Shown: positions 51,208 through 60,284 of the stretch, piece by piece
Layout of the letters: the number at the start of each line of letters is the position of its first letter
How positions within the stretch are numbered: position 1 is the stretch's first letter
From: SIG710 sp045604985
GTDB taxonomy: Bacteria > Bacillota > Clostridia > Oscillospirales > CAG-272
Direction of reading: 5' to 3'
Length of the DNA: 64,000 bases
Assembly: GCA_045604985.1 (NCBI GenBank)
Contig: JAZUPD010000087.1
Coordinates: 1-64,000 of the forward strand
Notes under the pieces: generated by a model
The model's database searches: none
Told to the model about the DNA's origin: nothing
Seen by the model: the letters and a program-made list of their open reading frames with translations, nothing else
Program-made: the position numbers and the translations under genes

Positions 51208-53265
51208 TTATAACCTTTCAAATTGTTTATCAAGCATGTTTTTTGTCATTTCAATGGCAATAGGCCTGCCATGGGGACAGAAGGTGATATCGGGCATCTC
51301 CATGATCTTGCGGCAAAGCCATTCTATATGACCCTCGGCATACTGTCTGCCTGCCTTTATCGCCGCCTTGCAGGAAGCCTGATAAAGTGCCTTTTCAAAA
51401 ATAAGATTGCGTGTGAGAGAAACATTTCCCGTGCCGGAAAGAAGTCTCTCGGCAAATGTTTGAAAAATATCGGGTACAGCCTCTGTATTTATTCCAGTAG
51501 GTGATGAAAGAACGCTTACTTTGTTATCCGATATCTCAAAATCAAAGCCTACCGACTCAATTTCATCCTTATATTCTTCAAGAGAAGCCACCTCGTCTCT
51601 GCCGAGATTTATCTCGATAGGAAGCATCAAAAGCTGTGATGCCTGCTCTCGTTTATGCATGATCTCCTTGAATTGCTCAAAAATTATGCGCTCATGAGCG
51701 GCATGCTTATCAACGATAAGAATTTTTTCGCCAAGATCAATAAAAACATAGGAATTAAAAGCCTCACCGATGATCTTATATGGAGGAATTATCCGTTCTT
51801 CCTTCTTTTCCTCCGCATGAACTGTCACATCTGCTTTTTTTGGAGATTTCACTTCGCCGTAAAGCGTTTCCGATCTGACACTTTCGGTCTCTATCTCTTC
51901 ATTTTGGGGAGAAAATGTCGCTTTCGGAGATATCTTTATTTCTTCATCGGTCTTTTTAAAGCTATCGTTTTCAAGGACTCTCGGCACGGAAAAATAAGGA
52001 TCTTCTCTCTTTGACACATCGTCCGTTGCAGGCTTTTCCTTTCTGGGGAAATCCATGGCAAGACTGAATTTATTTACGGCTGAAATACCGGTTTCATATC
52101 TGGTCTGCTCTGCCTTTGGTGCGTTTTTATCATGAATAGGAACAAAAGCCGCAAGAGGATTTTGCTTTTTCTGTGACTCTGTGAAATTCTTTGTCCCCGA
52201 AACTCTGCCCGTTGTCATATTCCTATATTCAGCCGAGGAAACATGCCCGTTTCGAAGCTGAACCTCGGGTCTTGTGATATTGGTCTCAAGAGTGTTTCTC
52301 ACAGCATAATAAATGCTCTCAAAAACAGGCTTTTCATTTGAAAATTTGACCTCCAGCTTTGCGGGATGAACATTAACATCCACAATTCTGGGGTCTATAT
52401 CTATAAAGAGTACGCAGCATGGAAATTTTTCGGGAGGTATATATGAAGAATATGCCTGCTCTATGGCTGCCATTGCGGTCTTGCTTTTAACAAATCTGCC
52501 GTTTATAAAGAAGTTCTGATAATTTCTGTTGGCTCTCACATTATCAGAGCGGCCGATATATCCGCTTACCTTTATGTTTTCGCCTGCGCTCTCAACTGCG
52601 AGGAGCTTTGCGGCAAAATCCCTGCCGAAAACTGAATATATTGCATTGATTGCCTTACCATCTCCCGTAGTTTCAAGGCGCAATGTGCCGTCCGATATAA
52701 AACGAATAGCAATTTCGGGATGGGAAAGGGCAATTTTTTCAACTGCGGCAGTAACCGCCATCGCTTCTGTCAGATCTTTTTTCAGAAATTTTCTTCTCGC
52801 AGGAACATTAAAGAAAAGATCCTCAACTATTATAGTAGTTCCTTCAGATGCTCCCCTTTCGGAAACACCAACCACATTTCCGCCGTGGGATTCTATCATT
52901 GCCCCCGTAGGATTATCGCGTGTTTTTGAGATTATTCTGACATTTGCAACCGAGGAGATGGCGGCAAGAGCCTCCCCTCTGAAGCCAAGAGACATGATGG
53001 AATCAAGGTCCTCGGCATCCTTAATCTTACTTGTTGCATGGCGACGAAGTGCCGTTGGAAGATCCTCAGGCTCGATTCCGCAACCGTTATCAGAAACACG
53101 CATAAAGGTAGTTCCACCCTTTTGTATCTCCACCGTGATGGTGCTTGCGCCCGCATCAATGGAATTTTCCATAAGCTCCTTTATAACAGAGCTTGGACGG
53201 TCAACAACCTCGCCTGCGGCAATAAGGTTTGCCACAGCAAAGCTAAGAACATTTATTTTTCCCAC
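51208..53265 (-). CDS. mutL: DNA mismatch repair protein MutL
   Basis: The 685-residue protein has a GHKL ATPase N-terminus ('IAAGEVVDRPSSVIKELMENSIDAGA', 'DNGCGI', 'SLGFRGEALAAIS'), a variable linker (~residues 340-490) rich in charged residues, and a C-terminal dimer/nuclease domain. The metal-dependent nicking motif DQHA(X)2E(X)4E is present as 'DKHAAHERIIFE', along with 'CPHGRP', so this MutL should nick the new strand itself; mutH is not needed. The start is a GTG at 53265 six bases after AAGGAGGG. It lies 17 bp after mutS. Confidence 0.96.
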   Translation of the reverse strand: MGKINVLSFAVANLIAAGEVVDRPSSVIKELMENSIDAGASTITVEIQKGGTTFMRVSDNGCGIEPEDLPTALRRHATSKIKDAEDLDSIMSLGFRGEALAAISSVANVRIISKTRDNPTGAMIESHGGNVVGVSERGASEGTTIIVEDLFFNVPARRKFLKKDLTEAMAVTAAVEKIALSHPEIAIRFISDGTLRLETTGDGKAINAIYSVFGRDFAAKLLAVESAGENIKVSGYIGRSDNVRANRNYQNFFINGRFVKSKTAMAAIEQAYSSYIPPEKFPCCVLFIDIDPRIVDVNVHPAKLEVKFSNEKPVFESIYYAVRNTLETNITRPEVQLRNGHVSSAEYRNMTTGRVSGTKNFTESQKKQNPLAAFVPIHDKNAPKAEQTRYETGISAVNKFSLAMDFPRKEKPATDDVSKREDPYFSVPRVLENDSFKKTDEEIKISPKATFSPQNEEIETESVRSETLYGEVKSPKKADVTVHAEEKKEERIIPPYKIIGEAFNSYVFIDLGEKILIVDKHAAHERIIFEQFKEIMHKREQASQLLMLPIEINLGRDEVASLEEYKDEIESVGFDFEISDNKVSVLSSPTGINTEAVPDIFQTFAERLLSGTGNVSLTRNLIFEKALYQASCKAAIKAGRQYAEGHIEWLCRKIMEMPDITFCPHGRPIAIEMTKNMLDKQFERL

Positions 53266-53282
53266 AGCAAACCCTCCTTTTC

Positions 53283-55880
53283 TTATTTAAGTTTTCTCTG
53301 TATCTCAAAGAGAAACTGCATTGCTTCATATGGGGATATCGTATTAAGATCTATCGCCTTCAGCTCCTCCATTGCCTGATCTCGCAGACATTCCTCAAAG
53401 CTGATGGTGTTTTCTTCTTCAAAGTCGAGCCTTTCGTCCTCTCTCTCGCTTGTGCGGAGATTGACCGAGGTTTTTTCGATGGTGGCAAGAACCTCTTTTG
53501 CTCGCTTTATGACTTCATTCGGAAGGCCTGCGAGCTTTGCAACCTCAATTCCGTAACTGTCATCAGTCGAGCCTTTTACTATTTTACGAAGAAAAGTGAT
53601 GCCGTCGCCTCTCTTCTTTGCCGCAATATTGTAATTTACAATGCCCTCAAATTCATCCTCAAGAGTCGTAAGCTCGTGATAATGAGTTGCAAAAAGAGTC
53701 TTTGCGCCTATCTTTTTGGAATTTGTAAATTCCGCAATGGCTCTTGCAATGCTCATGCCGTCAAAGGTGCTAGTTCCTCTTCCTATCTCGTCATAAACGA
53801 TCAGCGAACGCTTCGTTGCGTTTTTGAGGATATATGCAACCTCGTTCATTTCAAGCATAAAGGTAGACTGTCCAGAGGCAAGGTCATCGGATGCGCCGAC
53901 TCGGGTAAAGACCTTATCAACAATGCCTATGCTTGCGTCGGATGCGGGGACAAAAGAGCCTATCTGCGCCATGACAGTGATAAGCGCGACCTGTCTCATA
54001 TATGTGGATTTACCCGCCATATTAGGTCCCGTTATCAGCATAAGACGCTTTGAGCGGCAATCAAGATCCACATCGTTGGGGACAAAATAGGTGTCCTTAA
54101 CAAACTGTTCAACAACGGGATGTCTGCCGTCCTTTATCACAATGGAATCGCTGTCGTCAATATAAGGACAAACATATTTGTTTCGAGCCGCAACAGTTCC
54201 GAGAGACATATAAACGTCAATGGTGGCAAGGATCGCAGCCGTTTTCTGTATCCTCCCGCTGTTTTCCGCCACAAAGGCACGTACAGATTGGAAAAGATCA
54301 TATTCAAGGCTGCATATCTTATCTGTAGCACCAAGAATCGTCGCCTCCGTGTCCTTTAATTCCTGTGTTATGTATCTCTCACAATTTGCAAGAGTCTGCT
54401 TTCTGATATATCTGTCTGGCACCATATCCATATAGGATTTTGTGACCTCTATATAATATCCGAAAACCTTATTATAGCTGATTTTAAGCTTGGAAATTCC
54501 CGTAAGCTCTCTTTCCTCGTTCTCGATCTTCGTTATCCAGCTCTTTCCGTCTGTCATAACGGAGCGCAAATAATCAACATCCTCGCTGTAACCCTCTCTT
54601 ATCATTCCTCCGTCACGCACTGAGAATGGCGGGTCATCAACGATAGAGCCATCAATTTTTTTGCGTACGTCCGAAAGATCGTCAAGCTCGCCCATAAGCC
54701 GCTTCAGCTCATCGCTCTCGCAAGAAAAAAGAAGATTCTTAAGTTCAGGAATAACTTTTAAGGTGTTAGCAACCGCACGCAGATCCTTTGCGTTTGCAGT
54801 TCCGTAAACTATCTTGGAAATAAGCCTTTCAAGGTCAAGAACATCTGAAAGCAACACGCTTGTCTCCTCGCGGAGCATAAAATTTTCATAAAATTCTTTT
54901 ATCGCATTTTGGCGGCGAAGTATATTTTTTGTTGAAAGCAGTGGATTTTCTATCCATTTGCGAAGCATTCTTGCTCCTGCCGCAGTTTGAGTCTTATCAA
55001 GAACCCATAGCAGTGAACCTTTTTTCTCCTTTGTTCGCATGGTCTCAGTAAGCTCCAGATTTCGTCTTGTATTGAGATCCATCTGGAGAAACTGATCGTC
55101 ACCATAGATATTTAGCTCCTTGATATAAGAAATATCTCCCTTTTGGGTCTCTCTGATATATCCCAGAAGCGCACCGACAGCGCAAGTCATCGGCTTCTCG
55201 CTCTTTATTCTCTCAAGAGTGTCAGTGCCAAACTGTGCTTCAATAGCGTTCACTGCGTCGGCATATTCAAAGCGGTAAGGCTGATTATCACCGATGAGTG
55301 CGCCCGAGCGTTCATGGAGAAAATTCTCCATTTCGGGAACCTTTGAGAGACTCACATTGAAGATCATCTCACTTGGCATATATGTTCCTATCTCGTTCTT
55401 GATATGCCCCTGCATATCGTCACCTTTAAAGGAGGTTGCATAGACCTGTGCCGTCGAAATATCCGCAAAGCTGATACCACATTCAAATTCTCCCATATAA
55501 ACGGTGCAGAGATAGTTATTCTGCCTATCATTAAGCAAATTTGTTTCAAGAAGAGTTCCCGGAGTTACTACCCTTACCACCTCACGGCGCACAAGCCCCT
55601 TGGCAAGAGCGGGATCTTCCGTCTGCTCGCAGATAGCCACCTTATACCCCTTTTCGATAAGCTTTCCGATATATCCCTCCGAGGAATGGAAGGGTACTCC
55701 GCACATGGGCGCTCTTTCAGCCTCACCGCAATCTCTTCCGGTAAGGGTAAGATCAAGCTCTCTCGAGGCTGTTTTGGCGTCCTCAAAAAACATCTCGTAA
55801 AAATCTCCGAGACGGTAGAATAGTAGATAGTCCTTATACTGATTTTTTATCTCAAAATACTGCTCCATCATCGGAGTCAT
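53283..55880 (-). CDS. mutS: DNA mismatch repair protein MutS
   Basis: The 865-residue mismatch sensor carries the mismatch-wedging Phe-x-Glu in 'YRLGDFYEMFFEDA' near the N-terminus, the connector and lever regions, and the ATPase with Walker A 'TGPNMAGKSTYMRQVALI', 'GRGTSTFDGMSIA' and 'FATHYHELT'. A C-terminal tail with acidic repeats ends in helices for tetramer formation. Ribosome site AGGGG. It is located between ylbF-like and mutL, the common Clostridial order. Confidence 0.97.
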   Translation of the reverse strand: MTPMMEQYFEIKNQYKDYLLFYRLGDFYEMFFEDAKTASRELDLTLTGRDCGEAERAPMCGVPFHSSEGYIGKLIEKGYKVAICEQTEDPALAKGLVRREVVRVVTPGTLLETNLLNDRQNNYLCTVYMGEFECGISFADISTAQVYATSFKGDDMQGHIKNEIGTYMPSEMIFNVSLSKVPEMENFLHERSGALIGDNQPYRFEYADAVNAIEAQFGTDTLERIKSEKPMTCAVGALLGYIRETQKGDISYIKELNIYGDDQFLQMDLNTRRNLELTETMRTKEKKGSLLWVLDKTQTAAGARMLRKWIENPLLSTKNILRRQNAIKEFYENFMLREETSVLLSDVLDLERLISKIVYGTANAKDLRAVANTLKVIPELKNLLFSCESDELKRLMGELDDLSDVRKKIDGSIVDDPPFSVRDGGMIREGYSEDVDYLRSVMTDGKSWITKIENEERELTGISKLKISYNKVFGYYIEVTKSYMDMVPDRYIRKQTLANCERYITQELKDTEATILGATDKICSLEYDLFQSVRAFVAENSGRIQKTAAILATIDVYMSLGTVAARNKYVCPYIDDSDSIVIKDGRHPVVEQFVKDTYFVPNDVDLDCRSKRLMLITGPNMAGKSTYMRQVALITVMAQIGSFVPASDASIGIVDKVFTRVGASDDLASGQSTFMLEMNEVAYILKNATKRSLIVYDEIGRGTSTFDGMSIARAIAEFTNSKKIGAKTLFATHYHELTTLEDEFEGIVNYNIAAKKRGDGITFLRKIVKGSTDDSYGIEVAKLAGLPNEVIKRAKEVLATIEKTSVNLRTSEREDERLDFEEENTISFEECLRDQAMEELKAIDLNTISPYEAMQFLFEIQRKLK

Positions 55881-55918
55881 TGCATTATACCCCTTTAGCT
55901 AAAAATTAAAAATACGGT

Positions 55919-56302
55919 TTAGTGGCAGCCATGGCAGGTGCTGCAATCGTGCGTGCAGGAAGGATCAACTCCCGTTATGGTCATTGTGATAGTCTGATTA
56001 ACCTCGTTCATAAGAGCATTCACATCCGCCTGTGCTGCATCAAGCTCGTTGAAGATGGGGTTTGCTGTTATCTTCTTATAAAGCTCGTCGATCTTACTCT
56101 GTATCTTTCCGATAAGGTCCATATCCTTTTCAGCCTTCTCGTATTCATACTGAAGAGCCTTTTGCTGAACATCGTATTCCATCATAGCCTTAGTAAGCTC
56201 AACATCCTGATCATATGCGTCTTTTGCACTATTAAGACGGGTCATTCTCTCGTCATTCTTTATTGCTTCGCCGAGCATAACGGCGATATCCATAATTTCC
56301 AT
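55919..56302 (-). CDS. YlbF/YmcA-family protein with Cys-rich tail
   Basis: The 127-residue helical protein belongs to the Com_YlbF family: 'MDIAVMLGEAIKNDERM', 'AYDQDVELTKAMMEYDVQQKAL', 'IGKIQSKIDELYKKITANPI' and 'FNELDAAQADVNALMNEVNQTI'. In B. subtilis YlbF, YmcA and YaaT form the iron-sulfur 'Y-complex' that promotes sporulation and RNase Y-dependent RNA maturation. Here the last ~15 residues hold a Cys/His cluster (CTHDCSTCHGCH) that could hold metal or an Fe-S cluster. It sits between miaB and mutS, as ymcA does in B. subtilis. Ribosome site GGAGA. Confidence 0.88.
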   Translation of the reverse strand: MEIMDIAVMLGEAIKNDERMTRLNSAKDAYDQDVELTKAMMEYDVQQKALQYEYEKAEKDMDLIGKIQSKIDELYKKITANPIFNELDAAQADVNALMNEVNQTITMTITGVDPSCTHDCSTCHGCH

Positions 56303-56331
56303 TTTACTTTTCTCCTGTTATTGATTTTTTA

Positions 56332-57753
56332 TTATATTTTTCCACCGTACAGGGCAAATGCCTCGGCACGGTCAATCTTAATATCCAGATATTTTCCCTG
56401 GTCTGCGTCCTCTCCATGAAAGAAAACTATCTTATTCCCCTCTGTTCTGCCGCTAAAGAGTGCATCATTGTTTTTGCTAACTCCGTCGCAAAGCACGGAA
56501 ACGATCTTCCCCACGAAGGGCAGATTTTTTTCAAGTGATATCTTATTTTGAACCTCAAGAAGTCTTGCAAATCTTTCGCCTTTTACCTTTTCGTCCACCT
56601 GCTCCATTTCCGCTGCGGGCGTTCCCTTTCTTGGGGAATAAATGAAGGAAAAAATCATATCATAGCGGACCTTGCGAAGCATATCAAGAGTGTCCTCAAA
56701 ATCCTGTTCCGTTTCGCCGGGAAAGCCAACTATAATATCGGTGGTAATGGCAATATCGGGCATTTTTTCTCTGATATAGCGTACCGTATCAAGGTACTGC
56801 GCCTTATCATAATGGCGGTTCATCGCCTTAAGAATAGCGTCACTTCCCGACTGAAGCGGAAGGTGAAAGTGCTTTGCAATCTTATCATGCCTTGACATGG
56901 TGTCGATGAGCTTTCTTGAAGCATCCTTTGGGTGACTGGTCATAAAACGAAGCTTAAATTCTCCCTCAATTTCCGAAAGGCGTTCAAGCAGGTCGGCAAA
57001 ATCGTATTCTCTTTCCTTTGCATAAGAATTTACATTCTGACCGAGAAGAGTTATGTCCTTATATCCCTTTTCCGCAAGTTCTTCGACCTCAGATACGATA
57101 TCCTCCATTCTGCGGCTTCTCTCTCTGCCTCTCACATACGGCACTATGCAGTATGAACAGAAATTGTTGCACCCATACATTATGCTGACCCAAGCTCTGT
57201 AACTGCTTTCTCTCTCGATATTAAGGCCCTCCGCAACCAGATATTCCTCCTCATCTGGTGCAAAAAGTCTTTTTCCCTTTGTTGTCTTTTCATAAAGAAG
57301 CTCAGGCATACGATGGAGACTTGACGTTCCGAAAATGAAATCTACGTAAGGATAGCTTCTTTTTATCTCCTCCGAGCGATGCTTTTGGGTTACCATACAG
57401 CCGCAAACGCCTATCATCAGAGAGCTTTTTTTATTTTTCAGATGCTTGAACTGACCGATTATCGAAAGTGCTTTTTGCTCTGCATGCTCACGAACTGCAC
57501 AGGTGTTGACAAGAATAAGGTCTGCATCCTCTGCCTCTGTGGTTATATTATACCCCATGGACCGAGCCATACCTGAAAGCTTTTCGCTGTCCGCTTCGTT
57601 TTGCTGACAGCCAAAGGTAAGCACATGCGCCTTGGGTATTGATCCGTTTTCAAACGTGCGTTTTTCATTGAAACGGCGCATTTTTTCGATAAAGCAAAAT
57701 GCCTTTTCCATCTCGTCGGGCGGCACAAGAGTGTTAAATTTATTTTCAGACAT
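56332..57753 (-). CDS. miaB: tRNA-2-methylthio-N6-dimethylallyladenosine synthase
   Basis: The 473-residue radical-SAM methylthiotransferase modifies i6A37 of tRNAs reading UNN codons. The N-terminal cluster Cys residues are in 'LTFGCQQNEADSEKL', 'VNTCAVREHAEQKA' and 'GVCGCMVTQKH'. The SAM cluster motif is 'YGCNNFCSYCIVPYVRGRE'. A C-terminal TRAM domain ends the protein. About 45 extra residues at the N-terminus are typical of Clostridial MiaB. It opens the miaB-ylbF-mutS-mutL-tgt transcript, with a strong promoter 34 bp upstream. miaA, which makes its substrate, is not in the window. Confidence 0.96.
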   Translation of the reverse strand: MSENKFNTLVPPDEMEKAFCFIEKMRRFNEKRTFENGSIPKAHVLTFGCQQNEADSEKLSGMARSMGYNITTEAEDADLILVNTCAVREHAEQKALSIIGQFKHLKNKKSSLMIGVCGCMVTQKHRSEEIKRSYPYVDFIFGTSSLHRMPELLYEKTTKGKRLFAPDEEEYLVAEGLNIERESSYRAWVSIMYGCNNFCSYCIVPYVRGRERSRRMEDIVSEVEELAEKGYKDITLLGQNVNSYAKEREYDFADLLERLSEIEGEFKLRFMTSHPKDASRKLIDTMSRHDKIAKHFHLPLQSGSDAILKAMNRHYDKAQYLDTVRYIREKMPDIAITTDIIVGFPGETEQDFEDTLDMLRKVRYDMIFSFIYSPRKGTPAAEMEQVDEKVKGERFARLLEVQNKISLEKNLPFVGKIVSVLCDGVSKNNDALFSGRTEGNKIVFFHGEDADQGKYLDIKIDRAEAFALYGGKI

Positions 57754-57786
57754 TTTTACAAAATTCCTTAATAAAAAATATACTAT

Positions 57787-57815
57787 ATTATAACATTAAA
57801 CGCAGTTCTCGTCAA
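57787..57815 (-). promoter_or_regulatory. SigA promoter of miaB operon
   Basis: On the minus strand TTGACG (57810-57815) and TATAAT (57787-57792) are 17 bp apart. The -35 lies 18 bp after the apbE stop. Confidence 0.82.
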
Positions 57816-57832
57816 TAGAAATATTTCAAAAA

Positions 57833-58843
57833 TCATTTCCCCTTAAAATTATCTTTGATCCCGTCGGTCAATAAAATCTCATCATCAGTAATTATCACCG
57901 CTTCAAAATCAACCGTCTTGCGATTATAAAATTGCATTGCCTTTTCCTTCCCCATAACGAAAAGCGCAGTGGAAAGCGCATCTGCCAATGCCCCGTCATC
58001 GCTTATAACAGAAACTGAACGAATATCGCTCACAGCAGGAATCCCGCTCATAGGGTCTATGATATGATTATATTTGTTCTCTCCTATCCGTATATATCTT
58101 TCATAGTCGCCCGAAACCGAAACGAAACCGCCTTCAAGTGACAGATAGCCCACGACCTCGCTTGTGTTTTTCGGGTCTTTTATTCCCACAATATAAGGCT
58201 TTCCGCTCTTTTTTGCGCCGACGAGCGCAACGTTGCCGCCAAAGGACATTATTGCACCTTTTGCACCCGTCTCCGAAAGATAATCACAAACCTTCTGCGC
58301 CGCATAGCCCTTTCCAATAGCACCAAGGTCGATCCGTGTATCATTTTTCGCCTTTTTAAGAGAATTATCTTCGATTGAAAGCTTATCGTAGCCTACCGAT
58401 TCGAGTTTCAGGGCGATCTCGCCCTCATGAGGCTCTCTGCCCTCTTCTGCACATTGCTCCCAAAGTTCCTTGAGTCCCCCGATCGTTATATCGAAAAGAC
58501 CGCCTGTCATATCGGAATAATCGAGAGATAAGCTTATGATATCCTCAAAAGTCGGATCAATATCAATAAAGAGTCCGATATGTTCATTGGCAAGAGAAGT
58601 ATTGCTTCCCTCCACTGTCTTTGAAATGACGTTCTCGATATCCTTTATGATATTTTCACATTCCAAAAGCATCGCCGCCTCGTCATATTCATTTTCAGCG
58701 ATCTTTATACTTATCACGGTATCCATTGCAAAAAATGTCGCCTCGACATAGGTCTCCTTTGGTTCGCAGGAAACGGCAAATATCAAGACAGAAAGCATTG
58801 CGATAACCAACAAAATACGAAAAATTACCCTCCAAGCATTCAT
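57833..58843 (-). CDS. apbE: ApbE-family FAD:protein FMN transferase, lipoprotein
   Basis: The 336-residue protein begins with a lipoprotein signal (membrane segment residues ~7-25, lipobox AVSC at about residue 26). It should therefore sit outside on the membrane. The ApbE domain shows 'FFAMDTVISIKI', 'VISKTVEGSNTSLAN', 'MTGGLFDITIGGL', 'RIDLGAIGKGYAAQKVCDYL', 'FGGNVALVG' and 'YNHIIDPMSGIPA' with the Mg-binding residues. It flavinylates Thr residues of partner proteins such as RnfG/RnfD or NqrB/C; no such target is encoded nearby. The start overlaps the Nudix stop by four bases (ATGA). Confidence 0.93.
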   Translation of the reverse strand: MNAWRVIFRILLVIAMLSVLIFAVSCEPKETYVEATFFAMDTVISIKIAENEYDEAAMLLECENIIKDIENVISKTVEGSNTSLANEHIGLFIDIDPTFEDIISLSLDYSDMTGGLFDITIGGLKELWEQCAEEGREPHEGEIALKLESVGYDKLSIEDNSLKKAKNDTRIDLGAIGKGYAAQKVCDYLSETGAKGAIMSFGGNVALVGAKKSGKPYIVGIKDPKNTSEVVGYLSLEGGFVSVSGDYERYIRIGENKYNHIIDPMSGIPAVSDIRSVSVISDDGALADALSTALFVMGKEKAMQFYNRKTVDFEAVIITDDEILLTDGIKDNFKGK

Positions 58844-59379
58844 CTTTTCATTTCGAGATATGCACGCAAAACGCAGACCTGTGTTTTTGCGTCATATATC
58901 TCTCCTCTCATTACCATCTCCTTAAGCGTTTCAAGGGGAACACGGGTGACCTCAAGGAATTCATCTTCATCGGGGTGTGTTTCGCCAAAGGTCAATCCCT
59001 TTGCAAGATACATATGGATAACCTCGGTAAAAATTGCAGGAGAAGGATATAGCTTACCTAGATATATAAGCTCATTGCATCTCGCCCCCGTCTCCTCGCT
59101 AAGCTCTCGTAGCACCGCCGCTCGGTGGTCATCCTCTCCCTCCTCCAGCTTTCCCGCAGGGATTTCAAGCAGCACCTCACCGTGTGCATATCGGAATTGA
59201 CGTACGCATATAACATCCCCCTCGTCTGTAAGAGGAAGTACGCATACTGCCCCTCTGTGATGAACAAGCTCACGCACAGCCTCCGCTCCGTTTGGAAGCT
59301 CCACCTTATCTACCGTAACACGCATTACTTTTCCTTCAAATATCTCTTTTGAAGATATCTTATTTTCTTTCAGTTTCAT
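58840..59379 (-). CDS. Nudix hydrolase, ADP-ribose pyrophosphatase type
   Basis: The 179-residue enzyme has a complete Nudix box (residues ~76-98: G-x5-E-x7-R-E-L-x-E-E-x-G, with Glu95 and Glu96). Flanking motifs 'LPLTDEGDVICVRQFRYAHGE' and 'LLEIPAGKLE' and 'LYPSPAIFTEVIHMYLA' fit the NudF-like ADP-ribose pyrophosphatase subgroup. It would split ADP-ribose to AMP and ribose 5-phosphate. It is the first gene of a two-gene unit with apbE. Confidence 0.92.
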   Translation of the reverse strand: MKLKENKISSKEIFEGKVMRVTVDKVELPNGAEAVRELVHHRGAVCVLPLTDEGDVICVRQFRYAHGEVLLEIPAGKLEEGEDDHRAAVLRELSEETGARCNELIYLGKLYPSPAIFTEVIHMYLAKGLTFGETHPDEDEFLEVTRVPLETLKEMVMRGEIYDAKTQVCVLRAYLEMKR

Positions 59380-59418
59380 AAAAACGCTCCTTTGCGCCTA
59401 AATAATTCTCTAAAGTAT

Positions 59419-59447
59419 ATTATACAATATTTTTTGGCAAATGTAAA
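59419..59447 (-). promoter_or_regulatory. SigA promoter of Nudix-apbE
   Basis: On the minus strand TTTACA (59442-59447) and TATAAT (59419-59424) are 17 bp apart. Confidence 0.78.
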
Positions 59448-59455
59448 GAAATTAC

Positions 59456-59484
59456 TTGATTTATACGAAAAAATTTATTATAAT
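59456..59484 (+). promoter_or_regulatory. SigA promoter of tcdA-like gene
   Basis: TTGATT (59456-59461) and TATAAT (59479-59484) are 17 bp apart, back to back with the Nudix promoter (8 bp between the -35 boxes). Confidence 0.75.
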
Positions 59485-59513
59485 AAAAGCATATAGCATT
59501 ATGGGAGTTGAAA

Positions 59514-60215
59514 ATGAACAAAGATGAACTTTTGAGACTTGCCATGGTAATAGGCGAGGATAAAATAAATATGTTAAAGGACTGCCGTGTTGCAGTCTTT
59601 GGAGTTGGCGGAGTCGGGGGACACTTGTGCGAAGCCCTTGCAAGAAGCGGAATAGGTCATATTGACATTTTTGATAATGATACTGTTTCCCCCTCCAATC
59701 TCAACCGCCAGATAATTGCCCTTCATTCCACCATAGGACAAAAAAAGGTCGACGTTATGCGCCAAAGGATTCTTGATATAAATCCCGAGCTTGACATAAG
59801 GGCGCACGATGTTTTTTACAGTGCGGAAAATGCTGACCTTTTCCCGCTCACGGAATACGACTATATTGCAGATGCAATAGATTCACTTCCTTCTAAGCTG
59901 GAACTGATAAAAAGAGCCAAAGAAAGCGGAAGAAACATAATCTCCTCAATGGGAACCGGCAATAAGCTTGACCCCTCAAGGCTCGAAATTGCCGATATTT
60001 CAAAAACCGAATATTGCCCTCTTGCAAAAAGCGTTAGAATTTCTCTGCGGAAAATGGGGATAAATCACCTCACTGTTGTATTTTCAAGGGAAGAACCGAT
60101 AAAAACAGGCGAGCGTACCCCGGGAAGCACCGCTTTTGTCCCCGCCTCCGCAGGACTTCTCATGGCTTCTAAAATCATAAAGGATCTGTGCGAAAAAATC
60201 CGCATTTCCCCTTGA
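59514..60215 (+). CDS. tRNA threonylcarbamoyladenosine dehydratase (TcdA/CsdL-like)
   Basis: The 233-residue E1-like ATPase has 'VAVFGVGGVGGHLCEALARSG' (nucleotide fold), 'IFDNDTVSPSNLNRQI' with the adenylation Arg, and 'YIADAIDSLPSKLELI'. TcdA cyclises t6A37 to ct6A in tRNA. Features 'SSMGTGNKLDPSRLEIADI' and 'GSTAFVPASAGLLMAS' are specific to this branch rather than to ThiF or MoeB, and there is no C-terminal rhodanese domain. The ATG at 59514 is six bases after GGGAG. With the Sua5-type gene at 46741 it gives two steps of the t6A/ct6A pathway. Confidence 0.93.
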   Translation: MNKDELLRLAMVIGEDKINMLKDCRVAVFGVGGVGGHLCEALARSGIGHIDIFDNDTVSPSNLNRQIIALHSTIGQKKVDVMRQRILDINPELDIRAHDVFYSAENADLFPLTEYDYIADAIDSLPSKLELIKRAKESGRNIISSMGTGNKLDPSRLEIADISKTEYCPLAKSVRISLRKMGINHLTVVFSREEPIKTGERTPGSTAFVPASAGLLMASKIIKDLCEKIRISP

Positions 60216-60240
60216 CCTTGGGCGAAAAATAATGTATAAT
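60212..60240 (+). promoter_or_regulatory. SigA promoter of LytM-like gene
   Basis: TTGACC (60212-60217) and TATAAT (60235-60240) are 17 bp apart. The -35 overlaps the tcdA stop codon. Confidence 0.8.
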
Positions 60241-60284
60241 ATAATAAATAACTGTACAGATTTGAAAAATCGGGAGATATTATT

